The position numbers and the translations under genes are program-made. The notes under the pieces are model-generated. The model worked only from the letters and a program-made list of their open reading frames with translations. It did no database searches and was not told the origin of the DNA. From Gammaproteobacteria bacterium (lineage in GTDB: Bacteria > Pseudomonadota > Gammaproteobacteria > HK1), in contig JAJECB010000471.1 of the NCBI GenBank assembly GCA_022822245.1, positions 1 to 12,623 of the forward strand: a stretch of 12,623 nt of DNA, given 5' to 3'. Positions 1 to 6,207 of this stretch are shown piece after piece; position 1 is the first letter of the stretch, and the number at the start of each line of letters is the position of its first letter.

Positions 1-104
1 TCCCCCACCCCTGCCGGGCGCCCGCCCCCCCCCCCCGGGGGGGGGGGGGGGGGCCCCCCCCCCCCCCCCCCCCCCCGGCCGCGGTTCTTCTCCGGGTCTG
101 CCGC
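1..104. repeat. C/G homopolymer tract at window edge, probable assembly artefact
   Basis: A run of 12 C (25-36) is followed directly by 17 G (37-53) and 23 C (54-76), giving an inverted repeat with no loop (G17 against C17). The remaining bases around it are also almost only C and G. Nothing like it occurs elsewhere in the window. No ribosome-binding site or promoter can be seen between the tract and the first gene. Such back-to-back homopolymers are typical of sequencing or assembly error at a contig end; a real G-quadruplex or cruciform-forming tract is possible but less likely. Its real upstream neighbours are therefore unknown. Confidence 0.7.
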
Positions 105-1046
105 GTGTACGCATACATCGTCCATCGGATCCTCGCCACGATCCCGGTCATGGGGGTGGTCGGGGTCGCGGTGTTCATGCTGCTGCACCTCACCCCCGGG
201 GACCCCGCCGCGGTCATCGCCGGCGACTACGCCCGGCCGGAGGACATCGCCCGCATCCGGGCGCAGCTCGGCCTCGACCGCCCCGTCCACGTCCAGTTCC
301 TCACCTGGGTCGGGTCGATCCTCTCGGGGGATCTCGGCGTCTCGATCTTCTCCGACCTGCCGGTGTCGCATCTCATCGGCCAGCGCCTCGAGCCGACCTT
401 CGCCCTCGCCGCCGCCACCCTCGTCTTCTCCGTCGTCATCGCCATCCCGATGGGGGTCCTCGCCGCGTGGAAGGCGGGGACCTGGACGGACCGGCTCATC
501 ATGATCTTCGCGGTGCTCGGCTTCTCGGTGCCCGTGTTCGTGATCGCCTACGCGTTCATGTGGGTGTTCTCGCTCAAGCTCGGCTGGTTCCCGGTGCAGG
601 GCTACAAGTCGATCTTCGACGGCTTCGGGCCGTTCCTGCACTCGATCACCCTGCCGACGGTCGCCCTCGGGGTCATCTACGTGGCCCTGATGGCCCGGAT
701 CACCCGGGCGAGCATGCTCGAGACCCTGCAGGAGGACTACATCCGGACCGCCCGGGCGAAGGGGGTCGACAACCGGACGGTCCTCATCCGCCACGCCCTG
801 CGCAACGCGTCGGTCCCCATCGTGACGATCATCGGGATCGGAATCGCGCTCCTCATCGGCGGGGTGGTGGTGACCGAGAGCGTGTTCAACATCCCCGGTC
901 TCGGTCGCCTCACCATCGATGCGGTACTGCGCCGGGACTACCCGGTCATCCAGGGGGTGATCCTCGTCTTCTCCGCCGCCTACGTCATCGTGAACCTCCT
1001 CATCGACCTCTCGTACACGGTCCTCGACCCGAGGATCCGCTACTGA
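105..1046 (+). CDS. dppB: Dipeptide/oligopeptide ABC transporter permease, DppB/OppB family
   Basis: This 313-residue inner-membrane permease forms one half of the translocation pore of a peptide-type importer. The N-terminus (MYAYIVHRIL, hydrophobic segment about 9-27, then HLTPGDPA at 28-35) is the standard opening of DppB-like proteins, so the GTG at 105 gives a full-length product. Further membrane segments lie at about 98-121, 131-158, 182-198, 236-258 and 284-305. The EAA loop that docks on the ATPase is at about 211-234 (YIRTARAKG core at 212-220). The C-terminus LDPRIRY is typical. No Shine-Dalgarno is visible before the GTG, probably because the upstream sequence is artefactual. The stop overlaps the next start by one base (TGATG), so translation is coupled. 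The family also moves nickel, opines, glutathione and other solutes, so dppB names the family, not a proven substrate. Confidence 0.93.
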   Translation: MYAYIVHRILATIPVMGVVGVAVFMLLHLTPGDPAAVIAGDYARPEDIARIRAQLGLDRPVHVQFLTWVGSILSGDLGVSIFSDLPVSHLIGQRLEPTFALAAATLVFSVVIAIPMGVLAAWKAGTWTDRLIMIFAVLGFSVPVFVIAYAFMWVFSLKLGWFPVQGYKSIFDGFGPFLHSITLPTVALGVIYVALMARITRASMLETLQEDYIRTARAKGVDNRTVLIRHALRNASVPIVTIIGIGIALLIGGVVVTESVFNIPGLGRLTIDAVLRRDYPVIQGVILVFSAAYVIVNLLIDLSYTVLDPRIRY

Positions 1047-1963
1047 TGGCGGCAACGCCCCAACCCGCGTCACCCGGCTTCGGCGGGCCGGCCGCGCCGG
1101 AGGGGGCCTTCGACGCGCGTCGGACCGATCTCGCGGCGAAGCTCCGGGACTACGGCCGGCGCTATCCGACCGCCGTCGCGGGAGCCATCATCCTCGTCCT
1201 CCTCGCCCTCGTCGCGGTCATCGCGCCGCTCATCGCACCGGACCCGGTGCGCCTCAACCCCATCAATCGCCTGAAACCCCCGAGCGGCGACTTCTGGTTC
1301 GGGGCCGACTTCCTCGGCCGCGACATCTACGCGCGCGTCATCTACGGCACGCGGATTTCGCTCACCGTCGGCCTTGCGGTGGCCGCGGTCAGCGTCGCGG
1401 CCGGACTCGCGATCGGGCTCCTCGCGGGGTACGTGCGCTGGGTCGACACGGTGGTGATGCGCGTGATGGACGGGGTGATGGCGATTCCCGGCGTGCTCCT
1501 CGCGATCGCCCTCATCTCGCTCACCGGCGCGGGGGTCGGCAACGTCATCATCGCGATCACGGTCCCGGAGATCCCCCGGGTGGTCCGCCTGGTGCGGTCC
1601 GTCGTCCTCTCCATCCGCGAGCAGCCCTACGTCGAGGCGGCCGTCGCCGGGGGGACCCGGCTCCCCAAGATCCTGTGGATGCACATCCTTCCCAACACGG
1701 TGGCGCCCCTCATCGTGCAGGCGACCTACGTGTGCGCGTCGGCGATCGTCATCGAGGCGATCCTCTCGTTCCTCGGGGCGGGCACCCCGCCCGAGATCCC
1801 GAGCTGGGGGAACATCATGGCCGAGGGCCGGGTCTATGTGCAGGTGGCCCCGTGGATGATATTTTTCCCTGGTGTGTTCCTCGCGGTCGCGGTCCTTGCC
1901 GTCAACATCCTGGGCGACGGGCTCCGCGACTCGCTCGACCCTCGCATCGCCCGGCGGATGTAG
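1046..1963 (+). CDS. dppC: Dipeptide/oligopeptide ABC transporter permease, DppC/OppC family
   Basis: This 305-residue inner-membrane permease is the partner of the preceding DppB-like protein. The N-terminal 35 residues are cytoplasmic and Pro/Ala/Gly-rich. The first membrane segment is at about 42-64, followed by the family hallmark FGADFLGRDIYARVIYG at 86-101. More membrane segments lie at about 105-130, 146-172, 217-240 and 268-290. The EAA loop is at 194-217 (PYVEAAVAGG core at 194-203), and the C-terminus ends in the usual SLDPRI. The start was chosen as the ATG overlapping the upstream TGA, with GAGGA at 1031-1035 as a possible ribosome site; this gives the normal family length. The reading frame stays open further upstream, but only inside dppB. 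The ATPase gene starts 4 bases after the stop. Confidence 0.93.
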   Translation: MAATPQPASPGFGGPAAPEGAFDARRTDLAAKLRDYGRRYPTAVAGAIILVLLALVAVIAPLIAPDPVRLNPINRLKPPSGDFWFGADFLGRDIYARVIYGTRISLTVGLAVAAVSVAAGLAIGLLAGYVRWVDTVVMRVMDGVMAIPGVLLAIALISLTGAGVGNVIIAITVPEIPRVVRLVRSVVLSIREQPYVEAAVAGGTRLPKILWMHILPNTVAPLIVQATYVCASAIVIEAILSFLGAGTPPEIPSWGNIMAEGRVYVQVAPWMIFFPGVFLAVAVLAVNILGDGLRDSLDPRIARRM

Positions 1964-1967
1964 ATAC

Positions 1968-2978
1968 ATGACCCAGTCCAACGCCTCCCCGCTCCTCGAG
2001 ATCGAGGATCTCAGTATCCGCTTCTTCACCCGTGACGGGGTGGTGCGCGCGGTGGAGCGGCTGTCCCTGCACGTCGACCCCGGCGAGACCCTGTCCATCG
2101 TCGGGGAGTCCGGGTGCGGCAAGAGCGTCACCGCGATGTCGGTCCTCCGGCTCCTCCCGACGCCGCCCGCGAAGATCGCGGGATCAATCCGGTTCGAAGG
2201 CGAGGAGCTGCTCGAAGCGAGCGAGGAGCGGATGCGCGACGTCCGGGGCAACCGGATCTCGATGGTGTTCCAGGAGCCGATGACCTCGCTCAACCCGGTG
2301 ATGACGGTCGGGCGCCAGATCGCCGAGTCGCTCGAGCTGCACCGGAATCTCTCGCAGCGGGCCGCGAAGTCCGAGGCGGTCGCGATGCTCGACCTGGTGC
2401 AGATCCCGGAGCCGCGGCGCCGGGCGGACGAGTATCCCCACCAGATGTCGGGGGGGATGCGCCAGCGGGTGATGATCGCGATGGCCCTCGCCTGCGATCC
2501 GTCGATCCTCATCGCCGACGAGCCGACCACGGCCCTCGACGTCACCATCCAGGCCCAGATCCTCGATCTCATGCTCCAGCTCAAGGAGAAGATCGGGGCC
2601 GCCATCGTCTTCATCACCCACGACCTCGGGGTGGTGGCGGAGACCGCGCAGCGGGTGGTCGTCATGTACGCGGGGCGCAAGGTGGAGGAAGCGAGCGCGG
2701 ACGACCTCTTCGACCAGCCGTTCCATCCCTACACCCTCGGCCTCATGGGCTCGATCCCGAAGCTCTCGACCCTTGAAGGGGCGGGCACGCGGCTGAACGA
2801 GATCCCGGGCGTGGTGCCGTCGCTTCGCGAGGAGATCGTCGGGTGCGCGTTCGCCCCCCGCTGCCCGTTCGCGACCGAGCGGTGTGGCCGGGAGGCGCCG
2901 CCGCTCGAGGAGAAACGGCCCGGCCGGCTCGCGGCCTGCTGGGAGTGGGAGGCGGTGGTGGCGAGGGGGCAGTCATGA
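1968..2978 (+). CDS. dppD: Peptide-type ABC transporter ATPase, DppD/OppD family
   Basis: This 336-residue cytoplasmic ATPase powers the importer as a heterodimer with the next gene product. Visible motifs are Walker A GESGCGKS (46-53), Q-loop [10 protein letters not shown] (101-110), signature SGGMRQR (161-167), Walker B ILIADEPT (180-187) and the H-loop histidine 218. The C-terminal oligopeptide-transporter extension carries the pattern GC-F-PRCP-C, with Cys293, Cys299, Cys306 and Cys324. In this family these four cysteines are known to bind a [4Fe-4S] cluster. Length is normal. The ATG lies 4 bases after the dppC stop with a weak GGCGGA at 1953-1958; the frame is open further upstream but that part overlaps dppC and has no family similarity. 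The stop overlaps the dppF start as ATGA. Confidence 0.95.
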   Translation: MTQSNASPLLEIEDLSIRFFTRDGVVRAVERLSLHVDPGETLSIVGESGCGKSVTAMSVLRLLPTPPAKIAGSIRFEGEELLEASEERMRDVRGNRISMVFQEPMTSLNPVMTVGRQIAESLELHRNLSQRAAKSEAVAMLDLVQIPEPRRRADEYPHQMSGGMRQRVMIAMALACDPSILIADEPTTALDVTIQAQILDLMLQLKEKIGAAIVFITHDLGVVAETAQRVVVMYAGRKVEEASADDLFDQPFHPYTLGLMGSIPKLSTLEGAGTRLNEIPGVVPSLREEIVGCAFAPRCPFATERCGREAPPLEEKRPGRLAACWEWEAVVARGQS

Positions 2979-4033
2979 GCGCGCTCCCGGGCGGCGACGG
3001 GACCACCGGTGCCGGCGGCATGCCCGCCGGAGGCGTTCCCGGGTCGGCGCAGGGCCCCGCGGACGACGCGCGGACCGTGCTTCAGGTGCGCGACCTCAAG
3101 AAGCACTTCCCGGTGTACGGCGGGTTGCTCCGCCGGCGGGTCGGGTCGGTGTTCGCGGTGGACGGCATCTCCTTCGACATCCGGGCGGGTGAGACCCTGG
3201 GGCTCGTGGGCGAGAGCGGCTCCGGCAAGTCCACCGCCGGAAAGTCCATCCTTCGGCTCATCGACCCGACGGCCGGGCAGGTGGTGCTGGACGGCGAGGA
3301 CGTGACCCGCGCCCCGGTGACCCGGCTGCGGGCCCTCCGCCGGCAGATGCAGATGGTGTTCCAGGACCCGTACGCTTCGCTCAACCCGCGGCTCTCCGCG
3401 GCGACCATCGTGGCCGAGCCGCTCCGCAACTACGGGGGGGTGCCGGCGGGCGAGATCCGGGACCGGGTCGTCGCGCTCTTCGAACGGGTCGGCCTCACCA
3501 GCGAGTCGATGGTGAAGTACCCCCACGAGTTCTCGGGCGGCCAGCGCCAGCGCCTCGGGGTCGCTCGGGCCCTCGCCCTCGAGCCCGCCCTCATCGTGGC
3601 CGACGAGCCGGTGTCCGCCCTCGACGTGTCGGTTCAGGCGCAGGTCCTGAACCTGCTGATGGACCTCCAGCAGGACGCGAACCTCGCCTTCCTCTTCATC
3701 AGCCACGACCTCGCGGTGGTCGAGCACATCAGCCACCGGGTGGCGGTCATGTACCTCGGCAAGATCGTGGAGCTGACGGACCGGCGAAAGCTCTTCGAGG
3801 AGCCGTTGCATCCGTACACCCAGGCGTTGCTTTCCGCCGCCCCGGTCCCCGATCCGAAGTCGAGGCGCCGGCGCATCATCCTCAAGGGCGACATCCCGAG
3901 CCCCATCAACCCGCCGGGCGGCTGCCCGTTCCACACGCGTTGCCCGGTGGTGGAGCCGCGGTGCCGGACGGAAGTCCCCATGATGAAGACCGTCACCCCC
4001 GGCCACGACGTCGCCTGCCACCTGCACCAGTAG
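2975..4033 (+). CDS. dppF: Peptide-type ABC transporter ATPase, DppF/OppF family
   Basis: This 352-residue protein is the second cytoplasmic ATPase of the importer. Motifs: Walker [10 protein letters not shown] (79-87), Q-loop [11 protein letters not shown] (129-139), signature SGGQRQR (187-193), Walker B LIVADEP (206-212) and H-loop His244. The C-terminal extension keeps four cysteines (317, 323, 330, 348) in the GCPFHTRCP context, as expected for the [4Fe-4S] site of this family. The first 30 or so residues are a Gly/Ala/Pro-rich, low-complexity extension before the conserved start of the domain ([12 protein letters not shown], 35-46), slightly longer than usual. The ATG at 2975 overlaps the dppD stop (ATGA) and has GAGGGGG at 2963-2969 as ribosome site, which supports this start over the internal Met16. 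Confidence 0.95.
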   Translation: MSALPGGDGTTGAGGMPAGGVPGSAQGPADDARTVLQVRDLKKHFPVYGGLLRRRVGSVFAVDGISFDIRAGETLGLVGESGSGKSTAGKSILRLIDPTAGQVVLDGEDVTRAPVTRLRALRRQMQMVFQDPYASLNPRLSAATIVAEPLRNYGGVPAGEIRDRVVALFERVGLTSESMVKYPHEFSGGQRQRLGVARALALEPALIVADEPVSALDVSVQAQVLNLLMDLQQDANLAFLFISHDLAVVEHISHRVAVMYLGKIVELTDRRKLFEEPLHPYTQALLSAAPVPDPKSRRRRIILKGDIPSPINPPGGCPFHTRCPVVEPRCRTEVPMMKTVTPGHDVACHLHQ

Positions 4034-4034
4034 T

Positions 4035-4078
4035 CTCGGCGCGACACGGCCTTGCCTGACGCCGTCCTTCGCGCCGGG
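4035..4078 (+). other. Intercistronic hairpin between dppF and the carbamoyl hydrolase gene
   Basis: A two-part stem lies in the 63-base gap. The outer arms 4037-4044 (CGGCGCGA) and 4069-4076 (TCGCGCCG) pair perfectly and extend outward by a G-U pair and a C-G pair to 4035/4078. The inner arms 4046-4050 (ACGGC) and 4061-4065 (GCCGT) also pair, leaving a 10-base loop. No T-run follows, so it is not a classical intrinsic terminator. It ends 6 bases before the ribosome site of the next gene. It could stabilise the upstream transporter message or tune hydrolase expression. Stems of this size do arise by chance in DNA this GC-rich. Confidence 0.4.
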
Positions 4079-4084
4079 GCCGTC

Positions 4085-4090
4085 GAGGAG
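4085..4090 (+). promoter_or_regulatory. Ribosome-binding site of the carbamoyl hydrolase gene
   Basis: GAGGAG lies 6 bases before the ATG at 4097. This decides the start in favour of 4097 over an in-frame TTG at 4052, which has no such site and would add 15 residues lacking family similarity. Confidence 0.75.
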
Positions 4091-4096
4091 AGAGCC

Positions 4097-5017
4097 ATGA
4101 GCAGAACCGTTTGCGTCGCCGCGGCCCAGATGGGGCCGATCGCCCGCGACGAGCCGCGCGAGTCCGCCGTCGGGCGCATGATGGCGATGATGCGCGAGGC
4201 GCACGCGCGGGGCGCCCGGCTCGTCGTCTTCCCCGAGCTCGCCCTCACCACCTTCTTCCCCCGCTGGTGGATGGAGGACGAGGCGGAGCTCGACTCTTTC
4301 TACGAGATCGACATGCCGAACGAGGCGGCCCGGCCCCTGTTCGAGCTCGGGAGAGAGCTCGGGGTGGGCTTCTACCTCGGGTACGCCGAGATCGTCCGCG
4401 AAGGGAACCGGAAGCGGCGCTTCAACACGTCGATCCTGGTGGATCCGGCGGGCCGGATCGCCGGCAAGTACCGCAAGGTGCACCTCCCGGGGCACGACAA
4501 CCACGAGCCGGACTGGCCGTTCCAGCACCTCGAGAAGGCATACTTCGAGCCGGGCGACCTCGGGTTTCCGGTCTTCGACGCCTACGACGGGCGGGTCGGC
4601 ATGTGCATCTGCAACGACCGGCGCTGGCCGGAGACGTACCGGGTGATGGGCCTCAAGGGGGTGGAGATCGTGCTCCTCGGCTACAACACCCCGGTCCACT
4701 ACCCGCGTGCGCCCCAGCTCGACCACCTCCAGAACTTCCACAACCACCTCTCGATGCAGGCCGGCGCCTACCAGAACGGGACCTGGGTGGTGGGGGTCGC
4801 CAAAGCCGGCCGGGAGGAGGGCTGCGACCTCATCGGGCAGAGCTGCATCATCGCCCCGACCGGCGAGATCGTGGCGATGTGCACGACCCTCGAGGACGAG
4901 GTGGTCGTCGCGGACTGCGACCTCGACCGGTGCGGCGAGATCCAGAAGAACATCTTCAACCTCGCCCTCCACCGCGAGCCGCAGCACTACGGAATCATCA
5001 CGCAAGTCCCCGACTGA
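4097..5017 (+). CDS. N-carbamoyl-D-amino-acid amidohydrolase (nitrilase superfamily)
   Basis: This 306-residue cytoplasmic enzyme should hydrolyse N-carbamoyl-D-amino acids to D-amino acid, CO2 and ammonia. Length and sequence follow the Agrobacterium D-carbamoylase (304 residues) almost throughout. The catalytic triad falls at the same numbers: Glu47 (VFPELALTTFFPRW), Lys127 (KYRKVHLPGH) and Cys172 (MCICNDRRWPE). Glu146, the conserved His129, His144 and His215, and the substrate-carboxylate arginines Arg175 and Arg176 are also present. The stretch 133-140, just after PGH, differs from the Agrobacterium enzyme as I recall it, so side-chain preference may differ. It is the last gene of the importer operon, 63 bases after dppF, which suggests that the importer brings in its substrate or a precursor. 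No hydantoinase is visible. A different N-carbamoyl or amide substrate is the main alternative. Confidence 0.9.
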   Translation: MSRTVCVAAAQMGPIARDEPRESAVGRMMAMMREAHARGARLVVFPELALTTFFPRWWMEDEAELDSFYEIDMPNEAARPLFELGRELGVGFYLGYAEIVREGNRKRRFNTSILVDPAGRIAGKYRKVHLPGHDNHEPDWPFQHLEKAYFEPGDLGFPVFDAYDGRVGMCICNDRRWPETYRVMGLKGVEIVLLGYNTPVHYPRAPQLDHLQNFHNHLSMQAGAYQNGTWVVGVAKAGREEGCDLIGQSCIIAPTGEIVAMCTTLEDEVVVADCDLDRCGEIQKNIFNLALHREPQHYGIITQVPD

Positions 5018-5086
5018 CGAGACCTCGCGAGCGATGCGGCCGGCCGGCCCCCCCGGAGGTCAGGGGTCGAGTGGGTTGCGTGACCC

Positions 5087-6079
5087 TCAGCCGGCGGTGA
5101 GGGGGCGGACCTTGCCCTCGACGGCCTGGGAGTAGGGGCCGAGGATCGGCTCGGAGCCCGCCACCGTGGTGCGGCGGAAGACCCGCGGGTAGCGGGCCAT
5201 GTCGTAGCCCTTGGCCCGGTGCATGAGCACCCGGTTGTCCCAGAGCACGAGGTCGTTCGGCCGCCAGCGGTGCTTGTAGCAGAGCTCGGGCCGCGACACG
5301 TGGCTCGCGAGCTGGCGGTGCAGGGCCACTCCGTCCTCCATCGTCATCCCGCTCACCTCGTTGCCCGCGTTCGTGGTGAAGAAGAGCGAGCGGCGGTAGC
5401 CCCGGTCGGGGTGGATGCGGACGAGGGGGTGGCAGGTCGGCGGGACGTGCACCTTCTCGTGATGGGAGACGGGAGGCAGCTCGGCAAAGAGGCGCCGCCC
5501 GAACTCGTAGTAGTGGACCATGTGGAGCGGCTCGATCCGGGCCTTCAGCTCGTCCGGGAGGGCGTCGTAGGCGGCGAGCATGTTGGAGAACTCGGTCTCG
5601 CCGCCGCTGGCTCCGTCCGGGAGCACCCGGATGGCGTACATGATCGAGACGAACGAAGGGATGTAGCGATACGAGCTGTCCGTGTGCCAGCGCGCGTTCA
5701 CCTTCTGATAGATCACCCGGTGGTCGTCGACCGGCAGGTGCTCGCCCTCCGGCGACACGTTCGCAACGTTGTAGACGGTGCTCTCGCCCTTGGTCTTGTC
5801 CTGCTCGGGGAAGACCTCCAGGGGACCTAGCTGCGTCGAGAACGCGACCTGCTCGTCGCTCGCGAGGTGCTGGTCGCGGAAGCAGAGGAGGTGATGATCC
5901 TGAATCGCGGTGCGTACCGCCTCGAGCTCCGCCGGGGTGAATGGGCGGGCGAGGTCGAGACCGCCGATCTCCGCCCCGAGGGCTTGCCCAAGCGGGGTGA
6001 CGGTGACGTGCTCCGCGGTCTCGGACCGGCGCGTGGCCTCCGCGGCCTCGTCCAGGGCGACAGCCGGGGTGGCGCTCAT
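5087..6079 (-). CDS. TfdA/TauD-family Fe(II)/2-oxoglutarate-dependent dioxygenase
   Basis: This 330-residue cytoplasmic oxygenase couples oxidation of 2-oxoglutarate to hydroxylation, often followed by C-O, C-S or C-N cleavage, of an organic acid. The iron ligands are visible: WHTDSS gives His132 and Asp134, and LMHRAKGYD gives His287. Arg299 and Arg303 in RYPRVFRRTTVAG are the likely 2-oxoglutarate and substrate-anion residues. The blocks GGETEFSNMLAAYDALP (159-175) and DLVLWDNRVLMHR (276-288) resemble TfdA (2,4-D dioxygenase) more than the taurine enzyme, but the substrate cannot be assigned. About 25 N-terminal residues precede the conserved TVTPLGQALGAEI. The ATG at 6079 has GGAAGGAG (6089-6096) 9 bases upstream; a start at 6157 would add 26 low-complexity residues. 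It lies downstream of the binding-protein gene on the same strand and is convergent with the hydrolase, 69 bases apart. Confidence 0.92.
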   Translation of the reverse strand: MSATPAVALDEAAEATRRSETAEHVTVTPLGQALGAEIGGLDLARPFTPAELEAVRTAIQDHHLLCFRDQHLASDEQVAFSTQLGPLEVFPEQDKTKGESTVYNVANVSPEGEHLPVDDHRVIYQKVNARWHTDSSYRYIPSFVSIMYAIRVLPDGASGGETEFSNMLAAYDALPDELKARIEPLHMVHYYEFGRRLFAELPPVSHHEKVHVPPTCHPLVRIHPDRGYRRSLFFTTNAGNEVSGMTMEDGVALHRQLASHVSRPELCYKHRWRPNDLVLWDNRVLMHRAKGYDMARYPRVFRRTTVAGSEPILGPYSQAVEGKVRPLTAG

Positions 6080-6088
6080 TGTCGGGTG

Positions 6089-6096
6089 CTCCTTCC
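6089..6096 (-). promoter_or_regulatory. Ribosome-binding site of the dioxygenase gene
   Basis: GGAAGGAG on the minus strand, 9 bases before the ATG at 6079, is a strong Shine-Dalgarno. It selects this start over the in-frame upstream Met codon at 6157. Confidence 0.75.
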
Positions 6097-6155
6097 TGCC
6101 TGCATCGGCCCCCGGGGAGCGGGCGCCCCCCGGGGGGGTGGTTTCGTCCTTCGGC

Positions 6156-6192
6156 ACGTTCGCGGCCGCCCGTCCGGGACGGCCGCGAACGT
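6156..6192 (-). other. Strong intercistronic hairpin after the binding-protein gene
   Basis: Arms 6156-6168 (ACGTTCGCGGCCG) and 6180-6192 (CGGCCGCGAACGT) are a perfect 13-base inverted repeat with an 11-base loop. Inside the loop region, CCGTC (6170-6174) and GACGG (6178-6182) offer a competing extension. It begins 15 bases after the binding-protein stop in the direction of transcription. No T-run follows, so a full intrinsic terminator is unlikely. A further palindrome of six C and seven G lies at 6126-6138, between this hairpin and the dioxygenase ribosome site. By analogy with hairpins after abundant binding-protein genes, it may protect the upstream message and lower expression of the dioxygenase. 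That role is inference. Confidence 0.6.
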
Positions 6193-6207
6193 CCGGTCAG
6201 GTCCGGA

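Noticed and set aside
1070..2680. A 536-codon open frame on the minus strand opposite dppC and dppD
   Set aside because: It is a compositional shadow; the plus strand encodes clear permease and ATPase motifs here.
2729..5005. A 758-codon open frame on the minus strand
   Set aside because: It lies opposite the ATPase and carbamoylase genes, whose motifs are unmistakable. Its translation is rich in Arg, His, Val, Asp and Pro with no domain, as expected from the shadow of GC-rich codons.
5018..5086. A bidirectional terminator between the convergent operons
   Set aside because: Only weak stems are seen (GACCTC 5021-5026 with GAGGTC 5056-5061 over a 29-base loop; GGGTC 5064-5068 with GACCC 5082-5086), with no T-run on either strand. 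Termination here is expected but no site can be named.
4097..6079. A complete hydantoin utilisation cluster
   Set aside because: Only the carbamoylase step is present. No hydantoinase, racemase or hydantoin permease of the NCS1 type is encoded in the window.
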